Under the pieces are notes generated by a model. The model worked only from the letters and a program-made list of their open reading frames with translations. It ran no database searches and had not been told where the DNA came from. 64,000 nt of DNA from Polyodon spathula (Eukaryota > Chordata > Actinopteri > Acipenseriformes > Polyodontidae). This document shows, piece after piece, positions 63,801-64,000 of this stretch. The DNA lies in assembly GCF_017654505.1 (NCBI RefSeq), contig NC_054569.1, positions 2,829,415 to 2,893,414 on the forward strand. The letters are read 5' to 3'. How positions within the stretch are numbered: the first letter of the stretch is position 1; each line of letters begins with the position of its first letter. A program made the translations under genes and the position numbers.

Positions 63801-64000
63801 ATGCCTTTTCTAAAGCCCTGATGTCCTTTTGTGAGGGAACCCGTCTTTAGCTGAGGAGGGGGGTAGGCCTTCACTCACACTCCCCTGTTTCTAGTGGAGA
63901 TGCAGGCCTTGATAAATTGTAAAAATTGTTTATAAAATACATTTTTTTATTATTCTTTTCCCAGTTTTTGAAGCTCAAGCAACATAAACTGGAAGGGCTT

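Larger units (their letters stand above)
44073..64000 (-). other. PKNOX2: Intron or 5' region upstream of PKNOX2 coding exon 1
   Basis: The acceptor at 44073 shows that transcription starts further right. This region is therefore intron as far as the nearest non-coding exon, which I could not locate. Minisatellites, microsatellites, a Tc1-like MITE and a 500-N gap are listed separately. The stretches 45060-46160, 46530-47350, 47950-49810, 50420-52230, 54000-55060, 55660-56090, 57790-59100, 60860-61300 and 61333-64000 show no gene I can support. Known vertebrate PKNOX2 genes have large 5' introns, which agrees with this arrangement. Confidence 0.7.

Overview
This window is vertebrate nuclear DNA, almost certainly from a ray-finned fish. 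It has long introns with vertebrate-type splice signals, very abundant (TG)n, (TA)n and (GA)n microsatellites, minisatellites with 24-52 bp units, tRNA-derived SINE heads, a SINE 3' tail of the type common in fish, and small non-autonomous DNA transposons. A non-teleost fish (sturgeon, paddlefish, gar, bowfin or bichir) would suit the intron sizes and the SINE tail followed by (TAA)n, but that narrower placement is a guess. Two runs of exactly 500 N (30793-30 kb region and 59807-60306) are scaffold gap placeholders.

Only one gene can be supported: the 5' half of the coding region of PKNOX2 (PREP2), a TALE-class homeodomain transcription factor, on the minus strand. Four coding exons are visible, in transcript order 44072-43964, 40100-39964, 35228-35057 and 33232-33047. 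Together they encode about the first 194 residues: the N-terminal leader and most or all of the MEIS/PKNOX N-terminal region that binds PBX proteins. All exons have AG acceptors and GT donors, and their phases join without a frameshift. The homeodomain exons are not visible and should lie left of the window, or partly in the 30.8 kb gap. The first coding exon has its own splice acceptor 22 nt before the ATG, so there is at least one upstream non-coding exon. The promoter was not found.

Layout: 1-33046 is the intron after the fourth coding exon, holding transposon fragments, microsatellites, a 50-bp minisatellite (21279-22248) and a 38-bp minisatellite (12357-12625). From 33047 to 44072 lie the four exons and their introns, including a near-perfect 16-copy 40-bp minisatellite (40571-41210). 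From 44073 to 64000 is the intron before the first coding exon, holding two tandem arrays built from tRNA-like units (49812-50416 and 52280-52700) and a Tc1-like MITE.

Nearly all open frames of 60-180 codons in the window are chance frames or repeat translations. I found no bacterial-style or otherwise undescribed gene system. The observations most worth checking are the start-stop upstream ORF in the PKNOX2 leader, the tRNA-like minisatellites, the paired dispersed repeats, and a possible exon hidden in the first gap.
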